DNA of 43,643 nt from Hungateiclostridiaceae bacterium UBA1305 (GCA_002307275.1 DBTX01000083.1:2767-46409); one strand, 5' to 3'. Positions 33,383-43,110 are shown, counted from the first letter of the stretch. Notes: generated by a model not told the origin, from the letters alone. Translations and numbers: made by a program.

Positions 33383-34330
33383 ATGAAGATAAACAGCAAC
33401 GAAGCACAAGCCCTGCAGGCATTTAATATTCAGAAAAAATCCAGTCTGGGGTCAAGGCTCACTAGAAACAAAGCAATATTACTATTACTCGTACCCGGAA
33501 TCATTTGGTATCTGCTATTCAAGTATCTGCCAATGCTTTTTGCCGGTGTGGCATTTACAGATTATGGTTTGAAGGCCGATGTGCACTTCATTGGTCTGGA
33601 AAACTTCCAGCAACTGTTTTCATCTCCGGGTTTCTGGGGTGCATTGCGCAACACCTTGCTCCTGAGCGGCTACAATTTGATATTTTATTTCCCGCTTCCT
33701 ATCATTTTGGCATTGTGCATGAATGAACTTGGACATGTTTATATGAAGCGTATTGCTCAGTTCATCGTTTACATACCGCATTTCTTCTCATGGGTTGTAG
33801 TTGGTTCTGTATTTGTACTTGTCCTGTCTCCCAGTGATGGTGTTGTTAACCACATCATACAGAGTCTGGGTGGTGATCCTATTTATTTCATGGCAGCACC
33901 CGAGTGGTTCAGAAAGATTCTGGTAGGATCTTATGTGTGGAGGGATGTGGGTTACGGTACGATTATCTACATTGCCACGATTGCCACCATCGATGTAGAA
34001 TTGTACGATGCCGCCACGGTCGATGGTGCAGGGCACTGGGGCAAACTCTGGTCCATCACGCTTCCTTGTCTTAAAGGTACGATTGCTACAGTATTGCTGC
34101 TGACAGTAGCCAGAATATTAAAGATATTTGAACAGGTTCTGGTCATGACGAACGACAATGTGTTAAGTGTAAGTGAAGTTCTGGATACTTATGCATACAC
34201 GGAAGGCCTTTTGAACAGCAATATCGGCTATGCAACTGCAATAAGCCTGTTTACAGCATTAGTGAGCACATTACTGGTAATTGGCTGCAATGTATTGAGC
34301 AAGAGGTTCCTGGACGAAAGCATATTATAA
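33383..34330 (+). CDS. Carbohydrate ABC transporter permease, LplB type
   Basis: This is the first inner-membrane permease of an oligosaccharide importer of the CUT1 class. The 315-residue protein has about six transmembrane helices, starting with LLLLVPGIIWYLLFKYLPM. It carries the EAA loop (VELYDAATVDGAGHWGKLW) that contacts the ATPase. It is of the LplB/YtePO group that serves complex polysaccharide fragments in Firmicutes. No ATP-binding subunit gene is in the window, as is normal for this group, which shares an MsmX-like ATPase. A GGGGAGA site precedes the ATG. It starts a permease-permease-binding protein unit. Confidence 0.93.
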   Translation: MKINSNEAQALQAFNIQKKSSLGSRLTRNKAILLLLVPGIIWYLLFKYLPMLFAGVAFTDYGLKADVHFIGLENFQQLFSSPGFWGALRNTLLLSGYNLIFYFPLPIILALCMNELGHVYMKRIAQFIVYIPHFFSWVVVGSVFVLVLSPSDGVVNHIIQSLGGDPIYFMAAPEWFRKILVGSYVWRDVGYGTIIYIATIATIDVELYDAATVDGAGHWGKLWSITLPCLKGTIATVLLLTVARILKIFEQVLVMTNDNVLSVSEVLDTYAYTEGLLNSNIGYATAISLFTALVSTLLVIGCNVLSKRFLDESIL

Positions 34331-34381
34331 ACACACACTCAGAGACATTCAAAATACTGATATTTCAAGGCGGTGGATTAT

Positions 34382-35230
34382 TTGTACAACAAAACTATTG
34401 GAAGAAAGACATTTGAATTTCTAAATGGAATTTTTATTTTACTGGTAAGTGCCGTTATAGTGGTTCCGCTTCTCATGATCATTGTGACTTCACTGTCACC
34501 GGATGAGGTTATAGCAGGGAAAGGCTTCGTATTGATTCCAACGGCTATTACATTTTCCAATTATGCAGCCATACTGAACAGTGGATATATGCCCAGCTTC
34601 TATAATTCCATCATTGTCACTGTATCGGCAACTGCTTTCTCCATGGCCATGACCCTGGTCATGGGTTATGCGCTGGCTCACAAGGCGCTGCCTGGCAGAA
34701 CTGCAGTAATCAGGTTTGTTATAGCGACAATGATGCTCGATGCGGGGATTATTCCGTTCTATATGGTGGTACGGTCTATGGGGATGATAGACAGCTATGC
34801 TTCACTCATTATTCCATCAGCTATTTCCACTTACAATCTGATCCTGATGAAGAACTACATTGGTTCGATACCTGACAGTCTGCTGGAATCCGCCAGGATC
34901 GACGGTTGTACCGAACTTGCCATACTGTGGAAGATTGTGATTCCGGTTTCGATACCGATTATTGCTGCAGTTACACTGTTTTATACAGTTGCTCACTGGA
35001 ACACCTACTATCAGGTAGTCATGTTTATCAATGACAGCAGAAAATATACACTGCAGGTCTTGCTGCGGCAGTTGATCTTTCAGTCGGAATCAGCAGTTTC
35101 TTCTGTGTCAGCTATGAACAACTTCAAGATGGCGGTAATGATCATGACGATGCTGCCGGTATTGATACTATACCCGTTTATACAGAAATACTTTATTTCA
35201 GGCATCATGCTTGGTTCGATCAAGGGTTGA
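34382..35230 (+). CDS. Carbohydrate ABC transporter permease, YtcP type
   Basis: This is the second permease of the importer, 282 residues from a TTG at 34382 with a GGCGGTGG site; a GTG at 34373 is also possible and adds three residues. It has six predicted helices and the EAA loop (LLESARIDGCTELAILWKI). It ends with YPFIQKYFISGIMLGSIKG, typical of YtcP/LplC proteins. It lies 51 bases after the first permease and pairs with it as the heterodimeric channel. Confidence 0.92.
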   Translation: MYNKTIGRKTFEFLNGIFILLVSAVIVVPLLMIIVTSLSPDEVIAGKGFVLIPTAITFSNYAAILNSGYMPSFYNSIIVTVSATAFSMAMTLVMGYALAHKALPGRTAVIRFVIATMMLDAGIIPFYMVVRSMGMIDSYASLIIPSAISTYNLILMKNYIGSIPDSLLESARIDGCTELAILWKIVIPVSIPIIAAVTLFYTVAHWNTYYQVVMFINDSRKYTLQVLLRQLIFQSESAVSSVSAMNNFKMAVMIMTMLPVLILYPFIQKYFISGIMLGSIKG

Positions 35231-35308
35231 TAATATGTTCACCTGAATTAGTTTGAATTATAACAGGGCGACCTGTATAGTTAAATTCTATGAAAATGGA
35301 GGATTTTT

Positions 35309-37009
35309 ATGAAAAGGTTATTGTCATTCGTTCTATGCATCGTCTTCGTGCTGTCATTTGCATTACCGGCATCAGCATTGCAGGCAGTGCCGCTCAAATC
35401 AATCAGCCTGGGCGCGGCCACTTTATCCCTTAATGTAGGACAGTCCTACACACTTAAGACAAAATTGGTCCCGGCGAATACGACCCAGAAACTGCTATCG
35501 TTTACCACCAGTGACAAGGCGGTCGTGTTTATCGATGGAAAAGGCAATGTGATGGCTGTTAGTGCTGGAAAGGCAGTTATCACTGTTACCAGCCAGACAA
35601 ACAAGAGTGTTTCCGCAAAACTGAATATTACAGTTGCAAAGCCGGCGCCTGTCAAGCTCTCATTCTGTCTGTCACAGACCGGTTGGGGCGGCGAGGCTGT
35701 TGATCCGGAACTGATGAAGGACGTTCAGAAGGTTATCGAGGACAAGACGAATACCGAACTTGAAGTCATTTCTCCTCCACAGAGTACCTATAATGATAAG
35801 CTCAATGTTATGCTTGCTTCAGGTCAGATCCCGGACATTTTTGCAATCAGGAAAGCAATGGACAACGTTCAGGTAATGGCTGCCAGAGGTTACACGCTGC
35901 CATTGGATGATTTGATCAAAACGGCGCCTGAAATCACAAGCCAGGTTAACAAGGTATTCCTCAGTTATCTGAAGGTTAACGGAAAACTCATGGCAGTTCC
36001 GATGTATGTTCCTCTGTCCAAGGTTATCTGGCTCAGAAAGGACGCTGCCAACAAGTATGGTGTTAATCTTTCAACAACTCCGACCACAGATCAGTTCTTG
36101 ACTGAAATGTCGAAAATCGACACGAAAAAATACATACCATTTTCATTTGCTAAATTCCTTGATAACCTGCCGTTCTTCTTCAATCCGTTCGGCGCTTATT
36201 ATGGAATAGCAGTAAACAATGGCAATTACTACGATGGTTTCAATACCAAGCAGGCCAAGGCAGCCCTGACATATTGCGCACAGCTTTACAAGAGCAAGAT
36301 TTGGGATCAGGAATTCCTGACCAATGAAAATGCCGGAATGAGAGAAAAACTTTTCTCAGGAAAGGCTGCATCTGCGCTTGACTATTATAACAGGTTTATA
36401 TACTACTCCTCTGAAAGTGCCAGAGTCCTCAGACAAACAGAATTTCTACCCATATATGAGCTTAAAGGGCCTGAGCATATTGGCGGCAACCTGAACGAAT
36501 CAATACAGGATGCCCTGGCAATATCCTCGAAGTCAAAGAACCCTGAAAAAGCATTGGAGGTAATCAAATACTACGTTTACACTGAAGATGGTGTTATGCT
36601 TAGAAATATGGGCGTCAAAGGCGAACACTATACAGTTGAAAATGGAACTGTCCAACCAACGGATAGGGCAAAAAATTCAGGCTACAAGTGTGATATAAAT
36701 GGTTTCTTCCTATATTTCCCGACGATCACCGATTATGGCTTCAAATGGAATGCGATTACAGAGAGTCTTCTTCCGGAACAGATGAAGATCAACAAAGAAG
36801 TCAACAGCCACCTTGGACCTAAATACATCGTTCCTGGTGGAAAGTCCGACCTGTATGACAAGAACCAGCCTGCATACGCAAAGAAGATAGCGGAAATTTC
36901 TTCCAAGATCATAACCGGTGCTGTTTCTGTTGATGCTGGATATATAGAATATATAGGTTTCTGGAAGAGCATCAAGGGTGATACTATGTTAGCAGAACTC
37001 AACAAATAA
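35309..37009 (+). CDS. Solute-binding protein with an N-terminal Big2 (Ig-like) domain
   Basis: The 566-residue protein is the extracellular binding component of the importer. Residues 1-23 are a Sec signal peptide with a likely cut after PASA. Residues about 28-112 form a Big_2 Ig-like domain (LKSISLGAATLSLNVGQSYT, and ending KAVITVTSQTNKSVSAKLNI). The rest is an LplA/YtcQ-type extracellular solute-binding protein. Firmicutes binding proteins of this type are normally lipoproteins, but no lipobox cysteine is present. The Ig domain may hold it in the wall instead. A GGAGGA site precedes the ATG. A small ACAGG/CCTGT hairpin with GCGA loop (35263-35276) lies just upstream and may help keep its mRNA more abundant than the permease part. 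Confidence 0.9.
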   Translation: MKRLLSFVLCIVFVLSFALPASALQAVPLKSISLGAATLSLNVGQSYTLKTKLVPANTTQKLLSFTTSDKAVVFIDGKGNVMAVSAGKAVITVTSQTNKSVSAKLNITVAKPAPVKLSFCLSQTGWGGEAVDPELMKDVQKVIEDKTNTELEVISPPQSTYNDKLNVMLASGQIPDIFAIRKAMDNVQVMAARGYTLPLDDLIKTAPEITSQVNKVFLSYLKVNGKLMAVPMYVPLSKVIWLRKDAANKYGVNLSTTPTTDQFLTEMSKIDTKKYIPFSFAKFLDNLPFFFNPFGAYYGIAVNNGNYYDGFNTKQAKAALTYCAQLYKSKIWDQEFLTNENAGMREKLFSGKAASALDYYNRFIYYSSESARVLRQTEFLPIYELKGPEHIGGNLNESIQDALAISSKSKNPEKALEVIKYYVYTEDGVMLRNMGVKGEHYTVENGTVQPTDRAKNSGYKCDINGFFLYFPTITDYGFKWNAITESLLPEQMKINKEVNSHLGPKYIVPGGKSDLYDKNQPAYAKKIAEISSKIITGAVSVDAGYIEYIGFWKSIKGDTMLAELNK

Positions 37010-37030
37010 CAGATCATGTACCTACTCTCC

Positions 37031-37066
37031 AAAAACTCGGGGGCTCATCAGCCCCTGAGTTTTTAT
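37031..37066 (+). terminator. Terminator after the solute-binding protein gene
   Basis: AAAAACTC and GGGGCT pair with AGCCCC and GAGTTTTT around CATC, followed by a T-rich tail. Confidence 0.9.
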
Positions 37067-37090
37067 TTACGGCATTGCGAAGCTATTGCC

Positions 37091-37125
37091 AAAAGTATAC
37101 AGGGCTCGATGCCCTGTATACTTTT
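37091..37125. terminator. Second terminator-like hairpin
   Basis: AAAAGTATACAGGGC pairs exactly with GCCCTGTATACTTTT around TCGAT. It can act in both directions because A and T runs flank the stem. It is followed at 37131-37150 by a perfect GGAATTTGC/GCAAATTCC palindrome and at about 37159-37180 by a small ATCCG/CGGAT stem with a T-run. Confidence 0.8.
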
Positions 37126-37245
37126 ATTATGGAATTTGCGTGCAAATTCCATATGTCAGATATCCGATGTTCCGGATTTTTCTGCAAGAGTGGAGTAAAT
37201 TGGTGTATGATATAAAGATAACATGTACTATGGAGGCGCAGGAGA

Positions 37246-39081
37246 ATGCACAGTGACCTGAGACTCGGCAATGATAACAAGGAGTTTGGATTTATAACTA
37301 CACAAAAGAAACTGATCATCTATTTCTTTGTAGCTGTAATCATCTTATTCTTTATTTTCAACTCCATATTTTATAAGCTCTACTCAGCAAACATAGAGCA
37401 GATTATAATCAAGGAAAGCAATAGTACTGTTTTGAAAACGATAGAATTCACGGACATCATACTTCAGAGTGCCGAGTATACTGCAGATATAGTACAGGGC
37501 AACCAAACGGTCCAGGAGTATCTTATACATGATGAGAATGGCTCGTCATCCGATTCCTGGACGGAAAAGGAGTTCGTTGATACGCTTCAAAGCATTGCAA
37601 ACAATTCTGTAAAAAATATTTCTTCCATCGATCTGTTTCTTAACAGCACGCATAAATTGTATTCAACAGACTATGGCGCCATTTCAGGTATTGATTCAAA
37701 GATCATAGAATATTATCAAGCACTTCAGGTGCAGGATGTATTTTCACTCAGTGTGGAATACAGAAAAAAACTTACCTTCATGTCGAACAGAAATTATGAG
37801 CAGATTACGTTTATCAGGCCTTTCTATGACCTTAACTCCGGTTCCAGGGTAGGTCTGATCGCGATCAATATTGACAAGTATATACTGAAAAACCTTATAA
37901 CAAGGGATTCCGATTCCAGCAGCTACATATTTGATGAAAAAAATAATGTGATTATCAGCTCGATCAGCATGCAGCACAGGAAATTGTCCCGGCAGCTTGA
38001 GAGTTTGGAAGGTCAGATGAATCAGGAAGAAGGAGTGCTGTTTTTCGACTTGGAAGGTAAAAAGCAGATACTCATATACAATACTTCAAGATACTCAGGC
38101 TTGAAATTTGTCACTGTCATTCCTGCCACTGCATCTCTGCAGCAGATGTCCCAGCTGCGTGATTCAATCCTTGTTCTGTTCCTGCTGATGAATATTTTGT
38201 CGGCAGGCATCCTTGTCATATTACTATCAGGAAAGATATACAAAAAGGTCAACAAACTGATCTTATCCATGAAGGAAGTGGAACGGGGAAATTTTGACAT
38301 TACGATTGCACATGGGGATAGAGATGAATTTGATTTTATGTATACCAGCTTCAACAATATGGCTGGTAAGATCAAATCGCTCTTTGGCGAACTTTACCAG
38401 CAGAAACTTCTCCAGAAGGATGCGGAATTAAAGCTTCTCCAGTCCAAAATCAACCCTCATTTCATCTATAATATTTTTGACAATATGAATTGGCTGATTC
38501 AGCTTGAAAGGTACGAAGAGCTGGAATCACTTGTCGATGCAGTATCGAACTATTACAAGAAGAGTTTAAATGTCGGGCGTGATTTCATTTCAATTTCAGA
38601 TACGATCGATCAACTCAAAAGCTATATTGAAATTCAAAAGATCCGCTTCAGGGACAGATTCACCTGTAGTTTTGAATTCGAGAATGAGCTTCTGAATATC
38701 CAAATACTTAATTTCATGCTTCAGCCACTGGTTGAAAATGCGATATGTCATGGAATCGAACCGAAAGCCGAGAAATGCCACATTTCTGTTAAAGGCTATA
38801 GAACAGGCGAAAATGTATATCTCTGTGTTGAAGATGACGGAATGGGCATCTCAGTTGAAAAACTGCAAGAGATCAACTATTACTTCGAAAATGAACAGTC
38901 TAAATCGGATGATTATTTTGCCATAACCAATATCAATATGCGTGTCAAGCTTTTTTACGGAAATGAATACGGCCTTAAAATCACAAGTGCGCCTTCAAAG
39001 GGAACACTCGTCACTGTAAAGCTACCTTCGGTTATGCCGGCAAAAGTGGAGGGGACAAATGTTAAAACTGTTGATCGCTGA
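37246..39081 (+). CDS. YesM-like sensor histidine kinase
   Basis: The 611-residue membrane kinase has TM1 (about 22-45), a large extracellular sensor region (about 46-298) with a Cache-like pattern, and TM2 (about 304-328). HAMP is about 329-382. The His_kinase domain has phospho-His405 in KINPHFIYNIFDNMNWL, and the HATPase has QPLVENAICHGIE and EDDGMGI. This is the two-helix kinase group that senses carbohydrates with a matching AraC-type regulator. The start is an ATG at 37246 with GCAGGAG. Its 3' end overlaps the regulator gene by 23 bases, so the pair is translated together. Confidence 0.94.
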   Translation: MHSDLRLGNDNKEFGFITTQKKLIIYFFVAVIILFFIFNSIFYKLYSANIEQIIIKESNSTVLKTIEFTDIILQSAEYTADIVQGNQTVQEYLIHDENGSSSDSWTEKEFVDTLQSIANNSVKNISSIDLFLNSTHKLYSTDYGAISGIDSKIIEYYQALQVQDVFSLSVEYRKKLTFMSNRNYEQITFIRPFYDLNSGSRVGLIAINIDKYILKNLITRDSDSSSYIFDEKNNVIISSISMQHRKLSRQLESLEGQMNQEEGVLFFDLEGKKQILIYNTSRYSGLKFVTVIPATASLQQMSQLRDSILVLFLLMNILSAGILVILLSGKIYKKVNKLILSMKEVERGNFDITIAHGDRDEFDFMYTSFNNMAGKIKSLFGELYQQKLLQKDAELKLLQSKINPHFIYNIFDNMNWLIQLERYEELESLVDAVSNYYKKSLNVGRDFISISDTIDQLKSYIEIQKIRFRDRFTCSFEFENELLNIQILNFMLQPLVENAICHGIEPKAEKCHISVKGYRTGENVYLCVEDDGMGISVEKLQEINYYFENEQSKSDDYFAITNINMRVKLFYGNEYGLKITSAPSKGTLVTVKLPSVMPAKVEGTNVKTVDR

Positions 39082-40687
39082 CGACGAACAGATCATTCTT
39101 GATGGAATCAGTGAAAGCATAGACTGGGGCAGCTATGGCATAGAAGTTGCAGGTACTGCTACGAATGGTGTGGACGCGCTTGAAATGGCAAAAAGGCATT
39201 GTGTCGATATTCTGATCACTGATATCAAAATGCCGGGACTTGGCGGCCTTGAGCTTATTAAGGAGATCAACGGTTTGAAGCGCGGCATAAGAGTCCTATT
39301 GATCAGTGCCTATGAACAGTTTGACTTTGCACAGGAGGCGATAACCCTTGGGGCGTTGTCCTATTTGACGAAGCCGCTGAAAAAGCAGAAAATCATTGAT
39401 GAAGTGCTCAAAACACGGGATGGTATTTTGGCCGAAAGACAGGATGCGGACAACAGGAATATACTTGAAGAGCAGTATCGGGAGAACCTCCCGATCATAC
39501 GCGAGCATTACCTGAACAACCTTATCCTGGGCAGGACAAGTATGGGCAGCGACTTTGGAAAACAATTCGAAACCTATGGGATCGAATTGGCTGAAGCAGC
39601 AATGGGCGTGTTTGTATTTACAGCTGACGATATTGGGGAATCCGGGGAGGAAGGCTTTGAAAAAGGCGCTCAGATAATATATCTCCAGATTTCTCATATG
39701 ATACGGGAGCTTTTACCTGCATGCTACAAGAGCGTTGTATTCCAGAGCCACAATAATGAAGTGGTGACTATTTATAATTCGCAGGAGCCATTATCCGATA
39801 CAATCAGGGATATTACTTCATGTGCCGAGGAAATCAAGAACAAAATAAGACATGAAACAGGTATATCGGTAAGCGCCGGGGTTGGAAGGACATATTCTTC
39901 GGTCGGCGATGCAGCCCTTTCGTACCGGGAAGCTCTCAAAGCCTTGAATTATCGGCTTGTCTACGGAAACAACGCAGTTCTTTACATAGATTATGTGGAA
40001 ATAAAGGAATTAAAACATACGAATGTATTCAACAATCTGAATGAGATGCTTACCAATATACAAAATGTCCTGTGGACGGGCAGGTACGATGAAGTTATAA
40101 AGCTGATAGATAAAATCATGTCGGGAGTGCTGAATAACAAGGGTATCCCTTACCACTATATTCAGCAGGTCTACTGCCAACTGCTTTCAGTACTGCTGAG
40201 GACTATTTACGAAATGAACATCATGCCTGAACAGCTTTATGGTACATCGGTCCATCTATATAGTGAACTTCTTAAGAAAAGCACCTTCAGAGAAGTTGAT
40301 CTGTGGTATCGGGATCTGATCGGGAGGGCGTGCACAGCAATCAACAGTAAGAAGGCTGTCAGAACAAACAATGTGATAAGCGGCGCCATCAAATACATAA
40401 AAGAAAACTGCAGCAGGGATCTTTCACTGAGCGAGGTTGCTGATAAAGTCAACCTGAACCCATCTTACTTCAGCAGGTTGTTCAAGGAAGAGACGGGGAC
40501 GCAGTTCGTAGAGTATGTAAGAAATATAAAAATGGATTTGGCAAAAGAATTATTGAAAAATAGCAATAAAAAAATATATGAGATCTGTGAGGATCTTGGA
40601 TACTTGAATGTCCAGTATTTTTCAACTGTTTTCAAGAACACTGTCGGGATGACCCCGAACGAATACAAGAAATCAGGAAAGTTCTGA
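39059..40687 (+). CDS. YesN-like response regulator with AraC-type DNA-binding domain
   Basis: The 542-residue protein has an N-terminal receiver (about 2-120; D55 in LITDIKMPGLGG, lysine in LTKPLKK), a central linker region (about 150-420), and a C-terminal AraC double helix-turn-helix (about 440-540). The last includes NLNPSYFSRLFKEETGTQF and the family ending VQYFSTVFKNTVGMTPNEYK (20 residues). It is predicted to be phosphorylated by the upstream kinase and to activate the importer genes and the converging glycosidase genes. Its stop lies four bases from the stop of GH28 on the other strand. Confidence 0.95.
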   Translation: MLKLLIADDEQIILDGISESIDWGSYGIEVAGTATNGVDALEMAKRHCVDILITDIKMPGLGGLELIKEINGLKRGIRVLLISAYEQFDFAQEAITLGALSYLTKPLKKQKIIDEVLKTRDGILAERQDADNRNILEEQYRENLPIIREHYLNNLILGRTSMGSDFGKQFETYGIELAEAAMGVFVFTADDIGESGEEGFEKGAQIIYLQISHMIRELLPACYKSVVFQSHNNEVVTIYNSQEPLSDTIRDITSCAEEIKNKIRHETGISVSAGVGRTYSSVGDAALSYREALKALNYRLVYGNNAVLYIDYVEIKELKHTNVFNNLNEMLTNIQNVLWTGRYDEVIKLIDKIMSGVLNNKGIPYHYIQQVYCQLLSVLLRTIYEMNIMPEQLYGTSVHLYSELLKKSTFREVDLWYRDLIGRACTAINSKKAVRTNNVISGAIKYIKENCSRDLSLSEVADKVNLNPSYFSRLFKEETGTQFVEYVRNIKMDLAKELLKNSNKKIYEICEDLGYLNVQYFSTVFKNTVGMTPNEYKKSGKF

Positions 40688-40691
40688 GCCT

Positions 40692-41999
40692 TCAGCCTAT
40701 TTGCCTATGCAGCTTGCTTCCATCCATTGTGATGAAGGAGTTGATTAGTTCAAACTCAAGCCCTTCATATCCCCGTATAGTGACCCTGTCCATGGAGGAG
40801 TCTTTCAGGTTACAGCAGTAGAAACCCCTGCCGCTCATTGGTTCAAGCCCGTCCATCATAGCTGGCATGCCGGGTTCGCATTCTGTTGCCATATATACAG
40901 TAATATTGCTCAGGTGAACATCTTCTACAGGCGCCTCAGGCAGACCATATATAAAGCCTGCTGCTGCAGTTGTATCAATAGCTGAAATATCGCTGAGGTA
41001 AATTTTTCTGATAAATGGAGTTGAATCAGTCACAGGATGGGCGTTCTTATCACTTACGTATTTATCTTTTCCGCCCTCACCGCAGAAATAGAACTGATGT
41101 ATGACAAACGGACACATCACGCCCTTCATGATGAGGTTTGAGATGCGCACATTTTCAACAAAGCCCCCGCGGCCTCTTCTTGTTTTGATTCTTATACCCC
41201 TGTCAGTCCCTTCAAAAATGCAGTTTGTGATAACCACATTCCTGATTCCGCCGCTCATTTCACTGCCGATTACTACACCGCCATGACCATGGACAAGGGT
41301 GCAGTTGGTAACTGTTATGCCTTCGCAGCATATGCGTCTGCTGCTCTTCTCCGTGCCGGATTTTATTGTGATACAGTCATCACCGACGTCTACATGGCAG
41401 TTGGAAATATGCACATATTTGCAGGAATCAGGGTTGATTCCGTCAGTGTTTGGGGAATCGGCCGGATTTTTTATGGATATTTTATCAATGGTTACATTCT
41501 CGCAGCGAACCGGGTTTATTGTCCAGGAGGGCGAATTAATCAGACGGATTCCTTCTATGAGAACCCGATTGCAGTCCTCAAGTCCGATGAAACGGGGTCT
41601 TGGATATTTGAGCCCCCCATTGCGGAGAAGCTCCCACCAGTAAGCTCCCTGACCATCCAACGTACCGGAACCTGATATGGTCACATTCTCAAGATCTTTT
41701 CCATAGATGCAGGGAGTGCAAGCCTTTTGCTCCGAGCCTTCCCATCTTGTTGTGATGACCGGGAAAACGCCTTGATCTTGAAGGAACAGCAGTTTCGCCC
41801 CTGCTGAAATATATAGTGTTGTATTACTTTCCATGCAAACCGGTCCTGTTAAAAAGATGCCTGTCGGGATGTATACCGTACCTCCGCCTGCCTTTCTGCA
41901 TTCCATAAAGGCCTGTGCGATTGCGGCAGTTGAATGTTGTTTTCCTGTCGGGTCGGCTCCAAATTTTGTTATGTCAAATATTGAATTCAATTCAAGCAT
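40692..41999 (-). CDS. Glycoside hydrolase family 28 (polygalacturonase-like), cytoplasmic
   Basis: GH28 enzymes hydrolyse galacturonic-acid linkages in pectin or rhamnogalacturonan fragments. The 435-residue protein has a right-handed beta-helix repeat pattern. It carries all four family motifs: NTDG (184-187), GDDC (206-209), GHGG (238-241) and RIK (270-272). It lacks a signal peptide, so it probably acts on imported oligosaccharides, for example as an exo-acting galacturonidase. The ATG at 41999 follows GGAGGTAGCC and overlaps the GH105 stop by eight bases; a longer start would run into GH105. It is translationally coupled with GH105. Confidence 0.95.
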   Translation of the reverse strand: MLELNSIFDITKFGADPTGKQHSTAAIAQAFMECRKAGGGTVYIPTGIFLTGPVCMESNTTLYISAGAKLLFLQDQGVFPVITTRWEGSEQKACTPCIYGKDLENVTISGSGTLDGQGAYWWELLRNGGLKYPRPRFIGLEDCNRVLIEGIRLINSPSWTINPVRCENVTIDKISIKNPADSPNTDGINPDSCKYVHISNCHVDVGDDCITIKSGTEKSSRRICCEGITVTNCTLVHGHGGVVIGSEMSGGIRNVVITNCIFEGTDRGIRIKTRRGRGGFVENVRISNLIMKGVMCPFVIHQFYFCGEGGKDKYVSDKNAHPVTDSTPFIRKIYLSDISAIDTTAAAGFIYGLPEAPVEDVHLSNITVYMATECEPGMPAMMDGLEPMSGRGFYCCNLKDSSMDRVTIRGYEGLEFELINSFITMDGSKLHRQIG

Positions 42000-43110
42000 G
42001 GCTACCTCCAAGAAGCTCCATTTCAGCACAGGCCAGTATGAACGGGCCATAGCCCTTATAATCGTTCATTGCCCGGGGTTCTTTTATATAGTATTCAAAG
42101 GAGCCGTCACGGTAGGGATAACCTCCGAGCCCCGCTACGGAACAGACATCCTTAAGATTGATGTAATCATTGCCGTCATTTTCGACCAGATATTCAAGTA
42201 TGCCTGCAAAGCCTTTTTCAACACATGAAATGTAGGATTTATCAATGTAACCCTTTCTGATAGCTTTTGCAAGCGAATAGACGAACATGCAGGAAGCAGA
42301 CGTCTCCCTGTAATTACCTTCTTTATCCTTCCTGTCAAGCACCTGATACCATACGCCTGATACATCGTCCTGTATGGCGGCGACCGCAGCGGAAAGATTT
42401 CTGATAATGCCTGTCAGTTCAGCATACCCGGCGTGCTCTGCAGGAAAATGATCCAATGTATCAACAAGCGCCATGCTGTACCAGCCGACAGATCTGCCCC
42501 AGAAGTTCGGAGAGCAGCCTGTTATATCATTTGCCCACTTCATGCCGCGGCTTTCATCCCAGGCATGATACAAAAGCCCGGTCTTCGGATCCCTTGCATG
42601 CTCCCACAGAAGTGTTGCCTGTCTGACGATAAAATCAAAAGCTTCAGGTTCATTGAACCGTGCAGCATATTCTGCGTAGAACGGCGAACTCATATATACG
42701 CCGTCGAGCCACATTTGATGTGGATAGATACGCTTATGCCAGAAGCCTCCGCTGCTGGTGCGCGGTTGTTTATCAACCTGCAGTCGGAGTATATCGGCAG
42801 CTTTTTTGTATTTTTCTTCACTTGTTTCTTTATAGAGAAATAGAAATACCTTCGCAGGGTTGATGTTATCCAGGTTCATTTCTCCGGCATCATAGCCGCG
42901 AATACTGCCATCTTCATTTAGAAATCTGTCAATATTCGCTTTTATGTAATTGAATATCCGATTGTCGCCGTTGATCCTCCAAACGGCTTCGAGTGCCTTA
43001 AGAATGAGGCCGAGCTCATAGCAGTACTTGTCCATATAGGACGAAGGCCTTTCCATTGCCGAGGCGGCGGCTCTTTCCATGAGTTCTCTTCTGCGATATG
43101 ATTTTTGCAT
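41992..43110 (-). CDS. Glycoside hydrolase family 105 (unsaturated rhamnogalacturonyl/glucuronyl hydrolase)
   Basis: GH105 enzymes (such as YteR) remove the unsaturated uronic acid left by pectate or rhamnogalacturonan lyases. The protein is 372 residues, almost the same as YteR. It has an (alpha/alpha)6-barrel pattern with HQMWLDGVYMSSPFYAEYA and GRSVGWYSMALVDTLDHFP. No signal peptide is present, so it should act in the cytoplasm. The ATG at 43110 is chosen because of a GGAGG site and because upstream in-frame sequence is unrelated. Its promoter likely has TATAAT near 43168 with a poor -35, as expected for an AraC-type activated gene. It is followed by GH28. Confidence 0.94.
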   Translation of the reverse strand: MQKSYRRRELMERAAASAMERPSSYMDKYCYELGLILKALEAVWRINGDNRIFNYIKANIDRFLNEDGSIRGYDAGEMNLDNINPAKVFLFLYKETSEEKYKKAADILRLQVDKQPRTSSGGFWHKRIYPHQMWLDGVYMSSPFYAEYAARFNEPEAFDFIVRQATLLWEHARDPKTGLLYHAWDESRGMKWANDITGCSPNFWGRSVGWYSMALVDTLDHFPAEHAGYAELTGIIRNLSAAVAAIQDDVSGVWYQVLDRKDKEGNYRETSASCMFVYSLAKAIRKGYIDKSYISCVEKGFAGILEYLVENDGNDYINLKDVCSVAGLGGYPYRDGSFEYYIKEPRAMNDYKGYGPFILACAEMELLGGSHA

